A stretch of DNA of 6,479 bases from Clostridia bacterium (lineage in GTDB: Bacteria > UBA6262 > WVXT01 > JAUXBS01), in NCBI GenBank assembly GCA_030619245.1, contig JAUXBS010000069.1, positions 1-6,479 on the forward strand, in the 5' to 3' direction. The notes under the pieces were generated by a model that had not been told where the DNA came from, searched no databases, and saw nothing but the letters and a program-made list of their open reading frames with translations. Positions 1 to 6,152 of this stretch are shown piece after piece. How positions within the stretch are numbered: position 1 is the stretch's first letter; each line of letters opens with the position of its first letter. A program made the position numbers and the translations under genes.

Positions 1-558
1 CATACAGACAGGAACACCGAGTTCCTCCAGGTGTTCATTTATCCATTTTTCCTGGTGAGGGACAGCCATGCCCACAAACAGGATATCCGGCCGGGTTTCC
101 TTGATTTTCTTTATAATTCTGTCTTCTTCACCTAACGACTTTGCGAAATATCCATGATGAACGCCGGTGATATTAATGGAAGGAAATTGTTGCCGGAGAT
201 TTTCAGCGGCTTTTTTTACTATGCTTTCATGAGCCCCCAGCAGGTATAAATTATAATTCCTGCTTTCTGCCATAGAACACATCTTAAGCATCAAATCTAT
301 ACCGGGCATCCTGTGTAAGGCGGGGTTTCCCAGGTACCTTGCTGCCCAGACAATCCCAATGCTATCCGTTAAAACAAGATCCGCCTTATCAAACGCCTTC
401 TTTAACCGGCCGTCCCGGGAAATACAATCAACCATTAACGAATTGGCTGTTATTATCGAATGAGGCCTGCCACTCCGGACAAACTCTTTTATCCGGTATA
501 ATATTTCATCCGGTTCAAAGTTGTCAATTTCAGCTTCAAGGATTTTAACTCTCTTCAT
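1..558 (-). CDS. WecG/TagA/CpsF family (GT26) glycosyltransferase, C-terminus cut by window edge
   Basis: This is an open frame of 186 codons read leftward from the ATG at 558-556 with no stop before the window edge. It matches the GT26 family, which transfers an N-acetyl-hexosamine (for example ManNAc) from a UDP-sugar onto an undecaprenyl-diphosphate-linked sugar at the inner face of the membrane during surface polysaccharide synthesis. Visible family motifs, in order, are TANS (residues 37-40), ADLVLTDSIGIVWAARYLG (59-77, with the likely catalytic D65), HRMPGIDL (82-89), LLGA (106-109), GYF (136-138) and PDILFVGMAVPHQEKW (157-172). Full members are about 240-250 residues, so roughly the last quarter is missing, including the C-terminal tail that attaches TagA-type enzymes to the membrane. 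The start overlaps the smc stop by 14 bases and has no strong Shine-Dalgarno, which suggests translational coupling to smc. The sugar specificity cannot be read from the sequence. Confidence 0.9.
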   Translation of the reverse strand, partial: MKRVKILEAEIDNFEPDEILYRIKEFVRSGRPHSIITANSLMVDCISRDGRLKKAFDKADLVLTDSIGIVWAARYLGNPALHRMPGIDLMLKMCSMAESRNYNLYLLGAHESIVKKAAENLRQQFPSINITGVHHGYFAKSLGEEDRIIKKIKETRPDILFVGMAVPHQEKWINEHLEELGVPVCM

Positions 559-3508
559 TATCCGTTGAAGATACAAGGACTGCCGGTTCTTTATTTTCAG
601 GCACTCCCTGATCTATGGTTGTTCCCGTTTTTTTCAGTTTAACTGAGATTAATTTTGAAACCCCGAATTCCTCCATGGTTATACCATATAGAATATCCGC
701 CATCCCCATTGTCTTCTTATTGTGGGTAATCATGATAAACTGCGACTTGGGCACGAATTTCTTAAGCATGTTTTTAAATCTTTCCAGGTTTGCATCATCC
801 AGGGGGGCATCGATTTCATCCAGGATACAGAACGGAGACGGTTTCACCAGGAATATAGCAAACAGCAGGGCTATGGCGCACAAGGCCCTCTCTCCTCCTG
901 AAAGAAGTGAAATATTCCGGAATTTTTTTCCGGGCGGCTGCGCGAGTATATCAATACCGCTTTCAAGCATGTTTTCATTGTCAACTAAAATGATGTCCGC
1001 GTTTCCCCCTTCAAACAATTCAGTGAATATCTTCCGGAAGTTTTCCCTTACCTGGTTAAATGTCTTTTCAAAGTTTTCACGCGAAGTGGAATTAATCTTG
1101 CCGATAACCTTGTAGAGGTCTTCAGAAGCCACTGTCAAATCCTCTTCCTGGGCTTTCAGGAATTTATATCTTTCATCAAGTTTGGCATACTCCTCAGGCG
1201 CAGCAAGATTAACAGGCCCCATTGAATCTATCTGCCTCCTCAACTTATCAATAACCCCGTCCTCATCCTCCCTGCCCTCCCGGACTTCCAGTTCCTCCTT
1301 TTTAAATAATGCCAGGGCATCTTCAAGCGTAGTATCATAATTACCGGACAGTTTTTCCGTAATCTGCTCCATTTGCATTTTCACCTGCGTTTCTCTTATC
1401 CTGTCCTGCTCTGAATTGGACCGGATGGAAGAAAGCTCCTTCCTCAATTCACCAAGAAGCCCTTCCTCCTCTCTTATCTTAATTGCAATCGATTCCTTTT
1501 CATTCTGGATATCTCCAAGGGTTCCCTCTACAACATTTTGTTCCTTATGAAAAACTGCAATGGATTCCCCGGCTTTAACTCCGTTCTTTTCTATCTCCTT
1601 AATCCGCTCTCCAATATCAATTATGGTATTTTTCTTGTTATTAACCATGTTTATTGAATACTTTTTATCTTCCTGCGCCCTGTCAAATTCTGCTTTGAGA
1701 TTTACCTTTTTCTCATTCACTACTGAGCAGGCGATTTTATGCTCTGTAATCTCATCCTGGATTACCTTGATTTGTTCCTCTGTTGAAATCGCCTCAGCCT
1801 CTATCTTTGACACCAGGGCTTTGCTTTCCTCTACCTGTTTTTCAACAGCATCCATTTCCTTTTCAAGTTCCTGCATCCTGCCGGTACCGCCGATTATCTT
1901 CTTTTCAACAGCGTTTCTCTCCTGTATGATTGGCTGAATTTTTGCCTCATACTTATCATCCTGTACTTTCACCTCATCAACCGCTTTCCTGATTTGACCC
2001 ACCGTACCTTCCAGTGTTTCATCATACTCGGAAACCAGGCTCGTTAATCCCATCATGGAATTGCATATCTCATGAAACTTTCTTTTTAACTTTTCGTTTA
2101 GGATGTTTTTTTCAACTATCTCAATTAACGGATTCTTCCTTTCAGACAATTCCCTGGTCTTCCGGATATATTTATCAAGCTGTTCGGTCTTATTCTTTAA
2201 ATCTAATGATACCTGTTTCCTGTCTTCCTTGATAATTTCTTCATCCCTGCTCAATCTTTCTCTTCTCAATCCAAGATTCTTTTCTTCTGACTTAAGGTTT
2301 TCTGTCTGCGCATCAATTTGTGTTATCTTTCCCTTAAGGCCGATGAATTCTTCCATCCTGTCTCTTATATCAGTCTTCAGGTTCTTTAATTTCTCAATCC
2401 TGCCATCGAGATTATCTACTTTTTCATGTAATACAGCTTCCTTCCCTTCCAGGTCAAGGGCAAGTTCTTTTTCTGCCTTCTCGAGCGACCCAAAATTCCT
2501 TTCAATGGTTTCAACCTTTTCACTTATTTCCTTAATATCCTCTTTTAAACCCTCTGCCTGCTCTTCGATTTCCTTCCTGCGCTCAATTCCCAGCTGAATC
2601 CTGTCTTCAGAGCGGTTTACTTCGGAAGAAAGTGAGTATATTTTCTCCTGCGTTATTGTTATAGATTCTTCTTTTTCCTGGAGGTTAAGGCGTAAACTTG
2701 AAATACCGGCATCCTTATTATTAATACGCGTATTCAGGTCTTCCAGCCTGTCATTTATCTTATCCAGAATCTTCCTGCCGTCAGACATCTTGTTTTCAAG
2801 AACCAGGTAATCCCCGCAAAGATGCTTCATATCCAGCGACTTGATTTTTTCCTTATTCTTCTGGTACTGCCTGGCCTTGCGCGCCTGATAGTCCAGTGAG
2901 CCAATCTGCTTTTTTATTTCTCCTATAATATCAGAAATCCTTAGAAGGTTGGATTTGGTACGCTCCAATTTGCGCAGGGACTCTTCTTTCTTTGTCTTAT
3001 ATCTCATTATGCCGGCAGCTTCCTCAAAAATGGCCCGCCTTTCCTCCGGTTTGCTATTAAGAATAAAATCAATTTTGTTCTGTTCCATCAACGAATACGC
3101 ATCAACACCCAACCCTGTATCCATAAACATTTCCGTAATATCCTTAAGCCTGCAGGCAGCCTTGTTGATAAAGTACTCACTTTCTCCTGAACGGTATAGC
3201 CTTCTTGTTACCTTTACTTCCTGGAAATCTATGGGAAGTTTTCCCTGCGAATTATCAAAAGTAATTGATACTTCAGCCATCCCAAAAGGTTTCCTATCCT
3301 TGGAGCCATTAAATATCACATCTTCCATCCTGCTGCCGCGCAACTGCTTTGCGCTTTGAGCTCCAAGTACCCATTTAGCAGCATCCACAATATTTGTCTT
3401 GCCACACCCATTAGGCCCTATTATGGCTGTTACCCCCGGTTGAAAATCAATTTTCACCCTGTTCATAAAAGATTTAAATCCAAATAATTCTATACTCTTA
3501 AAAAACAT
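545..3508 (-). CDS. smc: Chromosome segregation ATPase SMC, apparently lacking the hinge domain
   Basis: The product is 987 residues, with an ABC-type ATPase head split across both termini and joined by long coiled coil. From the chosen start: Walker A GPNGCGKTN (31-39), the arginine-loop region QSAKQLRGSRMEDVIFNGS (51-69), Q-loop YSLMEQNKID (138-147), FEEAAGI (161-167), coil to about 460, a non-coil segment about 477-507, coil to about 760, MGPVNLAAPEEY (763-774), signature LSGGER (869-874), Walker B FCILDEID (893-900), D-loop APLDDAN (901-907) and switch histidine ITHNK (927-931). Bacterial SMC is usually about 1170-1190 residues. The deficit matches loss of the hinge, the central dimerisation domain. 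The start at 3508 is preferred over an ATG 15 bases upstream because AGGAGG (3518-3513) sits four bases before it. SMC normally works with ScpA/ScpB to organise and segregate chromosomes; neither partner gene is in the window. A 25-30 residue polar tail follows the head. Confidence 0.93.
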   Translation of the reverse strand: MFFKSIELFGFKSFMNRVKIDFQPGVTAIIGPNGCGKTNIVDAAKWVLGAQSAKQLRGSRMEDVIFNGSKDRKPFGMAEVSITFDNSQGKLPIDFQEVKVTRRLYRSGESEYFINKAACRLKDITEMFMDTGLGVDAYSLMEQNKIDFILNSKPEERRAIFEEAAGIMRYKTKKEESLRKLERTKSNLLRISDIIGEIKKQIGSLDYQARKARQYQKNKEKIKSLDMKHLCGDYLVLENKMSDGRKILDKINDRLEDLNTRINNKDAGISSLRLNLQEKEESITITQEKIYSLSSEVNRSEDRIQLGIERRKEIEEQAEGLKEDIKEISEKVETIERNFGSLEKAEKELALDLEGKEAVLHEKVDNLDGRIEKLKNLKTDIRDRMEEFIGLKGKITQIDAQTENLKSEEKNLGLRRERLSRDEEIIKEDRKQVSLDLKNKTEQLDKYIRKTRELSERKNPLIEIVEKNILNEKLKRKFHEICNSMMGLTSLVSEYDETLEGTVGQIRKAVDEVKVQDDKYEAKIQPIIQERNAVEKKIIGGTGRMQELEKEMDAVEKQVEESKALVSKIEAEAISTEEQIKVIQDEITEHKIACSVVNEKKVNLKAEFDRAQEDKKYSINMVNNKKNTIIDIGERIKEIEKNGVKAGESIAVFHKEQNVVEGTLGDIQNEKESIAIKIREEEGLLGELRKELSSIRSNSEQDRIRETQVKMQMEQITEKLSGNYDTTLEDALALFKKEELEVREGREDEDGVIDKLRRQIDSMGPVNLAAPEEYAKLDERYKFLKAQEEDLTVASEDLYKVIGKINSTSRENFEKTFNQVRENFRKIFTELFEGGNADIILVDNENMLESGIDILAQPPGKKFRNISLLSGGERALCAIALLFAIFLVKPSPFCILDEIDAPLDDANLERFKNMLKKFVPKSQFIMITHNKKTMGMADILYGITMEEFGVSKLISVKLKKTGTTIDQGVPENKEPAVLVSSTDNEES

Positions 3509-3512
3509 TTTT

Positions 3513-3518
3513 CCTCCT
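3513..3518 (-). promoter_or_regulatory. Ribosome binding site of smc that decides the start
   Basis: A perfect AGGAGG on the minus strand lies four bases before the ATG at 3508-3506 and falls inside the reading frame opened by the upstream ATG at 3523-3521. It therefore supports the downstream ATG as the start. The DUF362 gene (AAGGAG, four bases, ATG) and the GT2 gene (GAGG, four bases, ATG) have the same spacing. Confidence 0.85.
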
Positions 3519-3520
3519 AT

Positions 3521-3534
3521 CATACCACTATATA
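3521..3534 (-). repeat. CATRCCAC-type direct repeat, copy 1 (next to the smc ribosome binding site)
   Basis: Plus-strand CATACCACTATATA is one of three similar 13-14 base direct repeats in the smc leader and promoter. This copy is three bases from the AGGAGG and includes the unused upstream ATG. It could be an operator or an RNA-level site; its function is unknown. Confidence 0.45.
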
Positions 3535-3550
3535 ATGTATTGCTCTTCTA

Positions 3551-3564
3551 CATGCCACCGTATA
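3551..3564 (-). repeat. CATRCCAC-type direct repeat, copy 2 (smc leader)
   Basis: Plus-strand CATGCCACCGTATA differs from copy 1 at three of 14 positions and lies in the same orientation, 30 bases away, within the predicted untranslated leader. Confidence 0.45.
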
Positions 3565-3592
3565 TTGTACCGCAACATGCTGTATCAAAAGG

Positions 3593-3622
3593 AATATAGC
3601 ATACCACATATAGTGCTGTCAA
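3593..3622 (-). promoter_or_regulatory. Sigma-70-type promoter of smc
   Basis: On the minus strand a perfect -35 TTGACA (3622-3617) is followed by an 18-base spacer and -10 TATATT (3598-3593). TGC directly before the -10 makes an extended -10 element. Transcription would begin near 3586, giving a leader of about 78 bases. An A/T tract immediately upstream (3625-3640) could act as an UP element. The promoter lies between the DUF362 stop and smc, so smc need not depend on read-through. Confidence 0.7.
3600..3612 (-). repeat. CATRCCAC-type direct repeat, copy 3 (inside the smc promoter spacer)
   Basis: Plus-strand CATACCACATATA lies wholly between the -35 and -10 hexamers of the smc promoter, 49 bases from copy 2 and in the same orientation. 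A protein bound here would be expected to block RNA polymerase, so the set may be an operator array. This is inference from position only. Confidence 0.45.
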
Positions 3623-3623
3623 G

Positions 3624-3640
3624 CAAAAAAACAAAAAAAA
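3624..3640 (-). promoter_or_regulatory. T-rich tract upstream of the smc -35 (UP-like element or weak terminator tail)
   Basis: On the minus strand two runs of T (eight, then seven, separated by a single G) end one to two bases before the -35 hexamer. Position and composition fit an UP element contacted by the RNA polymerase alpha subunit. The tract also follows the DUF362 stop by about 11 bases and so could mark transcript ending, but I see no GC-rich stem before it, so a classical intrinsic terminator is not supported. Confidence 0.4.
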
Positions 3641-3651
3641 GCTGAATGGTT

Positions 3652-4812
3652 CTATTTTTTGGAAAACCGGGACGGTTTTGAATTAAAAAGAACTATTACC
3701 GTTCCGGTTTTAATTGAAGCATGGGGACAGGTTTCCATACAGCAGAAACATCTTATACAATCCTTGTACTTTATCAACGGGTATTGACGGCTATCTCTTA
3801 TTATTGTTTTCGCGGGACATATAGTTATACACTCACCGCACTTTAAACATTTTGATTTTATTATTATGGGCTTAGGCGATAACAGGTTCTTTGCAAAGTC
3901 TTTTAAGAACCTTGGAACCAAATCAAGCTTAATAAGTGAAATCTTCTTAAAATCCTTCTCTATTGCTTCCTTTAACTCTATTCCAAGGACTTCAATTCTC
4001 TCCGGCATCAGAAGGCCCCTCTCTACCGCTGCCTTTATGGTTGGCACCTTCAAAGGATTCGTATATCCCATTATCCTCGCCATGATGTAATCAAGGACGC
4101 TGGCATTGGTACCGGATATTATTAACCCTGTATTACGCGGGTCCCCGCCGCCCGGGCCTGCCCCCTCCATTGAAACCACTGCATCGGTTATGATTAAAGC
4201 CGGCCTGATAGTTTCACCAACATCAAGAAGCATTTCCGAGAACAACCCGCTTTCATTCAGGATTATATGCAGTTCCGCTTTCCGCAGGCCCGGAATGAAC
4301 CCGTAATTATTCTTAACCGCTCCCGTAAGAAGCGTTAGTCCATGCGTTTTCATCTTTGGCAGGGAAATTATAACATCATACTCCTTCAACTTTCCGGACA
4401 TGGTAAAATTCTTGTATACTCTGCCGTTCTCGTTATTATAAACAACCGGGTCATCTTCAAAAGAAACTATCCGGGTACCGGTTTCCCTGCATACTTCCTC
4501 CATCCCTGTAACCCTGTAAATCCTTTTCATTTTAGAATTGCTTATCAATCCTGACGGGCTGTCTCCCAGGGAAACAATACCCCCTGCCTCTTTTACAACT
4601 GCTATCACAGCCCTGACAAATTCCGGGTGTGTCGTAACCGCGTCCACTGGTTTTTTGGCAGACAATAAATTTGGTTTTAACAAGACCCTGCTGCCTTTCC
4701 TTATATACCTGCCTATTCCCCCGAGGAGTTTAATTGACTTAGAAATTGACTCTTTTAGTTTATCATTATCATAATCATCGCACTTCACAATACTCACCCG
4801 TTGCTTCATCAT
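3652..4812 (-). CDS. DUF362 domain protein with C-terminal 2[4Fe-4S] ferredoxin domain
   Basis: The product is 386 residues. The N-terminal ~300 residues are a DUF362 domain: LLKPNLL (44-50), THPEFVRAV (61-69), GDSPSG (83-88), SLPKMKTH (150-157), TGAVKNNYGFIPG (163-175), ITDAVVSMEGAGPGGGDPR (208-226) and GLIISGTNASVLD (229-241). The C-terminus carries two ferredoxin clusters, C322-x2-C325-x2-C328-x3-C332-P and C352-x2-C355-x2-C358-x3-C362-P, predicted to bind two [4Fe-4S] centres. An additional Cys357 sits inside the second motif. No signal peptide is visible, so it is probably cytoplasmic. DUF362 proteins have no firmly assigned reaction; an electron-transfer or redox role is inferred from the clusters alone. 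AAGGAG (4822-4817) lies four bases before the ATG at 4812; a second ATG follows directly and cannot be excluded. The mobile element's border lies 16-24 bases upstream of the start, so transcription probably starts inside that element. Confidence 0.9.
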   Translation of the reverse strand: MMKQRVSIVKCDDYDNDKLKESISKSIKLLGGIGRYIRKGSRVLLKPNLLSAKKPVDAVTTHPEFVRAVIAVVKEAGGIVSLGDSPSGLISNSKMKRIYRVTGMEEVCRETGTRIVSFEDDPVVYNNENGRVYKNFTMSGKLKEYDVIISLPKMKTHGLTLLTGAVKNNYGFIPGLRKAELHIILNESGLFSEMLLDVGETIRPALIITDAVVSMEGAGPGGGDPRNTGLIISGTNASVLDYIMARIMGYTNPLKVPTIKAAVERGLLMPERIEVLGIELKEAIEKDFKKISLIKLDLVPRFLKDFAKNLLSPKPIIIKSKCLKCGECITICPAKTIIRDSRQYPLIKYKDCIRCFCCMETCPHASIKTGTVIVLFNSKPSRFSKK

Positions 4813-4827
4813 GTTTCTCCTTTATAA

Positions 4828-4836
4828 ATTTCAGAT
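4828..4836. repeat. Left target-site duplication ATTTCAGAT
   Basis: Nine bases directly outside the left inverted repeat, identical to 5047-5055. Two bases (AT) also extend the inverted repeat symmetrically, so the true duplication could be 9, 7 or 5 bases depending on where the element ends. Confidence 0.6.
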
Positions 4837-4874
4837 GGGTGTATCCCCGTATTTGCAAATCTATTTTAATATCT

Positions 4875-4903
4875 ATTATACTTTCTTTATTCGCAGGGGT
4901 CAG
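4875..4903 (-). promoter_or_regulatory. Candidate promoter of the DUF362 gene lying inside the mobile element
   Basis: On the minus strand a perfect -10 TATAAT (4880-4875) lies 17 bases after CTGACC (4903-4898), a 4/6 match to TTGACA. The start point would fall near 4868, about 55 bases before the DUF362 ATG. The -35 lies within the GGGGTCAGG end of the inner repeat and the -10 in the A/T-rich stretch of the outer element, so the promoter spans the junction of the two. Confidence 0.5.
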
Positions 4904-5020
4904 GTCTCGACATTTAACAAAAAGTAACACCAAACATTATTGTATACTAAACCTGATTATTGGCAGACAATTAGTTGCTCAACTAATTCAGCTTTTGTAA
5001 AATGTAGAGACCTGACCCCT
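4895..5020. repeat. REP/RAYT-like inverted-repeat element with GGGGTCAGGTCTC ends
   Basis: The arms 4895-4922 and 4993-5020 are reverse complements at 26 of 28 positions; the left starts AGGGGTCAGGTCTC and the right ends GAGACCTGACCCCT. The 70-base centre is non-coding and carries its own small palindrome. Motifs of the GGGGTCAGGTCTC type are, from general knowledge, common near IS200-like Y1 (REP-associated) transposases in environmental genomes. No such transposase is in this window, so this would be a non-autonomous copy. In single-stranded form or as RNA it would fold into a long hairpin. It sits inside the larger inverted-repeat element, which suggests nested insertion. Confidence 0.6.
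4969..4988. repeat. Short palindrome in the centre of the inner element
   Basis: AATTAGTTG and CAACTAATT form a perfect 9-bp stem with a two-base centre (CT). It is A/T-rich and has no following T-run, so it does not look like a terminator. It may be a secondary hairpin of the mobile element used for recognition. Confidence 0.45.
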
Positions 5021-5046
5021 TTCTCTACAAATGCGGATATGCACCC

Positions 5047-5055
5047 ATTTCAGAT
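5047..5055. repeat. Right target-site duplication ATTTCAGAT
   Basis: Exact second copy of the nine bases at 4828-4836, directly outside the right inverted repeat. Joining the flanks across one copy would restore an A/T-rich intergenic sequence of roughly 95 bases. Confidence 0.6.
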
Positions 5056-5062
5056 ATATCTC

Positions 5063-5091
5063 TTGTAAATATTTATTTTATATTATAGAAT
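5063..5091 (+). promoter_or_regulatory. Candidate promoter of the GT2 gene
   Basis: TTGTAA (5063-5068, 4/6 match to the -35 consensus) is followed after 17 bases by TAGAAT (5086-5091, 5/6 match to the -10). Transcription would start near 5098, about 30 bases before the ATG at 5128. The whole site lies to the right of the mobile element, in A/T-rich DNA where chance matches are frequent, so support is moderate. Confidence 0.4.
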
Positions 5092-5127
5092 AATAATCGT
5101 TGAAATTCAAAACTTTTGCGAGGAAAA

Positions 5128-6102
5128 ATGCCAATTGAAGTTTCCATTGTAGTACCCACATATAACCAGAAGGAACTTCTTGCCGGCTGCCTTCATGCCC
5201 TGGTAAACCAGGAATTCCCTGCAGGGAGTTACGAGGTCATCATTATTGATGACGGTTCGACCGACGGGACAGGGGAACTGGTCAGGAGAATGCAGTCAAA
5301 GGTAAGCCTGAATTACTTCAGGCAGGAAAACAAAGGGCCGGGTTCCGCGCGCAACCTGGGAATCAGCAAAGCAAATGGTTCAATCATAGGATTTACGGAT
5401 ACAGACTGCGTCCCCGGAAGAAACTGGATAAAATCCGCGCTGCCATATTTCAGTAACGAGCAGGTTGCCGGAGTTGAAGGGAAAACCATTATTAAAAACC
5501 CCGGGGAAAACACTCCCTTCAGCCATCAGGCGGAGAATATAAAAGGCGGAAATTTCATGACCTGCAACATCTTTTACCGGAAAAATACACTCGGGGAAAC
5601 AGGCGGCTTTGACGAAAGGTATAAACTTGCCATACGGGAAGATTCCGACCTCGCATTCACAGTGCTTGAAAGGGGCGGCAGAATAGTCTTTGCGCCTGAA
5701 GCGGTTGTAGCGCATCCTGCGATTAATACAGGCTACTCAAAACATTTAAAAAAGGCAGGCGAGGGTTTCTACGATGCCTTGCTTTACAAGAAACACCCTG
5801 AACTTTACAGGAAAATGCTTAAATGGTATGACGGCCGGGCCTTTCCGGTTTATTATTACGGCTACTACTTTTCAATACCTGTTTTTGCAGTTTCACTGAC
5901 AAAACACAGTGTGATTTTACTTCTGATGGCTGTTATATTATTTTCACTGTCACACATTGCGACAATAGCATTTGCCTGCAGAAAAAAAACGGTTACAATT
6001 AAATACCTCGTTATCCTGTTCTTTCAGTTTCTTATTATTCCGTTCATAAGATTTTACTGGGTCATGAGGGGAAATATAAAGTTCAAAACTTTTGTCTGGT
6101 AA
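5128..6102 (+). CDS. Membrane-anchored family 2 (GT-A fold) glycosyltransferase
   Basis: The product is 324 residues. The N-terminal ~200 residues form a GT2 catalytic domain: VSIVVPTYNQ (5-14), IIIDDGSTDGT (38-48, nucleotide-sugar binding), GPGSARNLGI (70-79), the metal-binding DTD (91-93), GGFDERY (159-165) and REDSDL (170-175), which supplies the conserved acidic ED pair. The C-terminus is hydrophobic, with two clear membrane segments (about 260-284 and 292-313) and possibly a weaker one at 243-257, so the enzyme is probably held at the cytoplasmic membrane. GT2 enzymes of this form extend lipid-linked or exported surface polysaccharides; donor and acceptor cannot be inferred. The ATG at 5128 is chosen because GAGG sits four bases before it; a TTG at 5116 in frame would lie upstream of that site. 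It is divergent from the DUF362 gene, and the response regulator follows after 50 bases. Confidence 0.88.
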   Translation: MPIEVSIVVPTYNQKELLAGCLHALVNQEFPAGSYEVIIIDDGSTDGTGELVRRMQSKVSLNYFRQENKGPGSARNLGISKANGSIIGFTDTDCVPGRNWIKSALPYFSNEQVAGVEGKTIIKNPGENTPFSHQAENIKGGNFMTCNIFYRKNTLGETGGFDERYKLAIREDSDLAFTVLERGGRIVFAPEAVVAHPAINTGYSKHLKKAGEGFYDALLYKKHPELYRKMLKWYDGRAFPVYYYGYYFSIPVFAVSLTKHSVILLLMAVILFSLSHIATIAFACRKKTVTIKYLVILFFQFLIIPFIRFYWVMRGNIKFKTFVW

Positions 6103-6103
6103 G

Positions 6104-6116
6104 GGGGACAGGTTTT
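6104..6116 (+). repeat. Single GGGGACAGGTTTT motif after the GT2 gene
   Basis: It begins two bases after the GT2 stop and resembles the GGGGTCAGGTCTC end of the element at 4895-5020. No reverse-complement partner is seen in the 36 bases that remain before the next gene. It may be a lone end or remnant of a similar repeat family. Confidence 0.3.
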
Positions 6117-6152
6117 AAATCCGTATTAAAATCTTTGAAAGGAGTTAAAAAC

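Larger units (their letters stand above)
4837..5046. mobile_element. MITE-like non-coding element with 21-bp terminal inverted repeats
   Basis: The left end (4837-4857) and right end (5026-5046) are inverted copies matching at 16 of 21 positions. The left starts GGGTGTATCCCCG; the right, reverse-complemented, starts GGGTGCATATCCG. A 9-base direct repeat, ATTTCAGAT, abuts both ends (4828-4836 and 5047-5055), as expected of a target-site duplication. The 210-bp interior holds no credible gene, so the element would need a transposase supplied elsewhere. I could not assign it to an IS family. It fills most of the 315-base gap between the divergent genes. It appears to contain a second inverted-repeat element at 4895-5020, which leaves its arms asymmetric: 37 bases of unique sequence on the left and five on the right. 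Confidence 0.6.

Noticed and set aside
615..3359. Several long open frames on the plus strand (for example 615-1115, 1560-1937, 2103-2597, 2949-3359)
   Set aside because: They lie antisense to smc, are rich in Ser/Phe/Leu as expected from the complement of Glu/Lys-rich coiled coil, and show no recognisable domain.
3521..3523. Upstream ATG as the smc start
   Set aside because: The perfect AGGAGG lies downstream of this ATG and in the right place for the ATG at 3508, and the added residues MIGGK are just the translated ribosome binding site.
3624..3660. Intrinsic terminator after the DUF362 gene
   Set aside because: The T-runs are present but no GC-rich hairpin precedes them; the tract fits better as A/T-rich DNA upstream of the smc promoter.
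3723..3734. A 12-base GGGGACAGGTTT identical to the motif at 6104-6115
   Set aside because: It lies in the DUF362 gene and encodes part of the conserved ferredoxin CP motif, so coding constraint explains it better than a mobile repeat.
4746..5000. Plus-strand open frame crossing the DUF362 start and the mobile element
   Set aside because: It runs antisense through a well-supported gene and into inverted repeats. It has no ribosome binding site and no family resemblance.
4813..5127. CRISPR array or riboswitch in the divergent gap
   Set aside because: The repeats are inverted pairs and a border duplication, not regularly spaced direct repeats, and I see no known aptamer core.
5313..5715. Minus-strand open frames inside the GT2 gene
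   Set aside because: They are shadows of the GT2 coding frame, whose motifs are continuous and in order.
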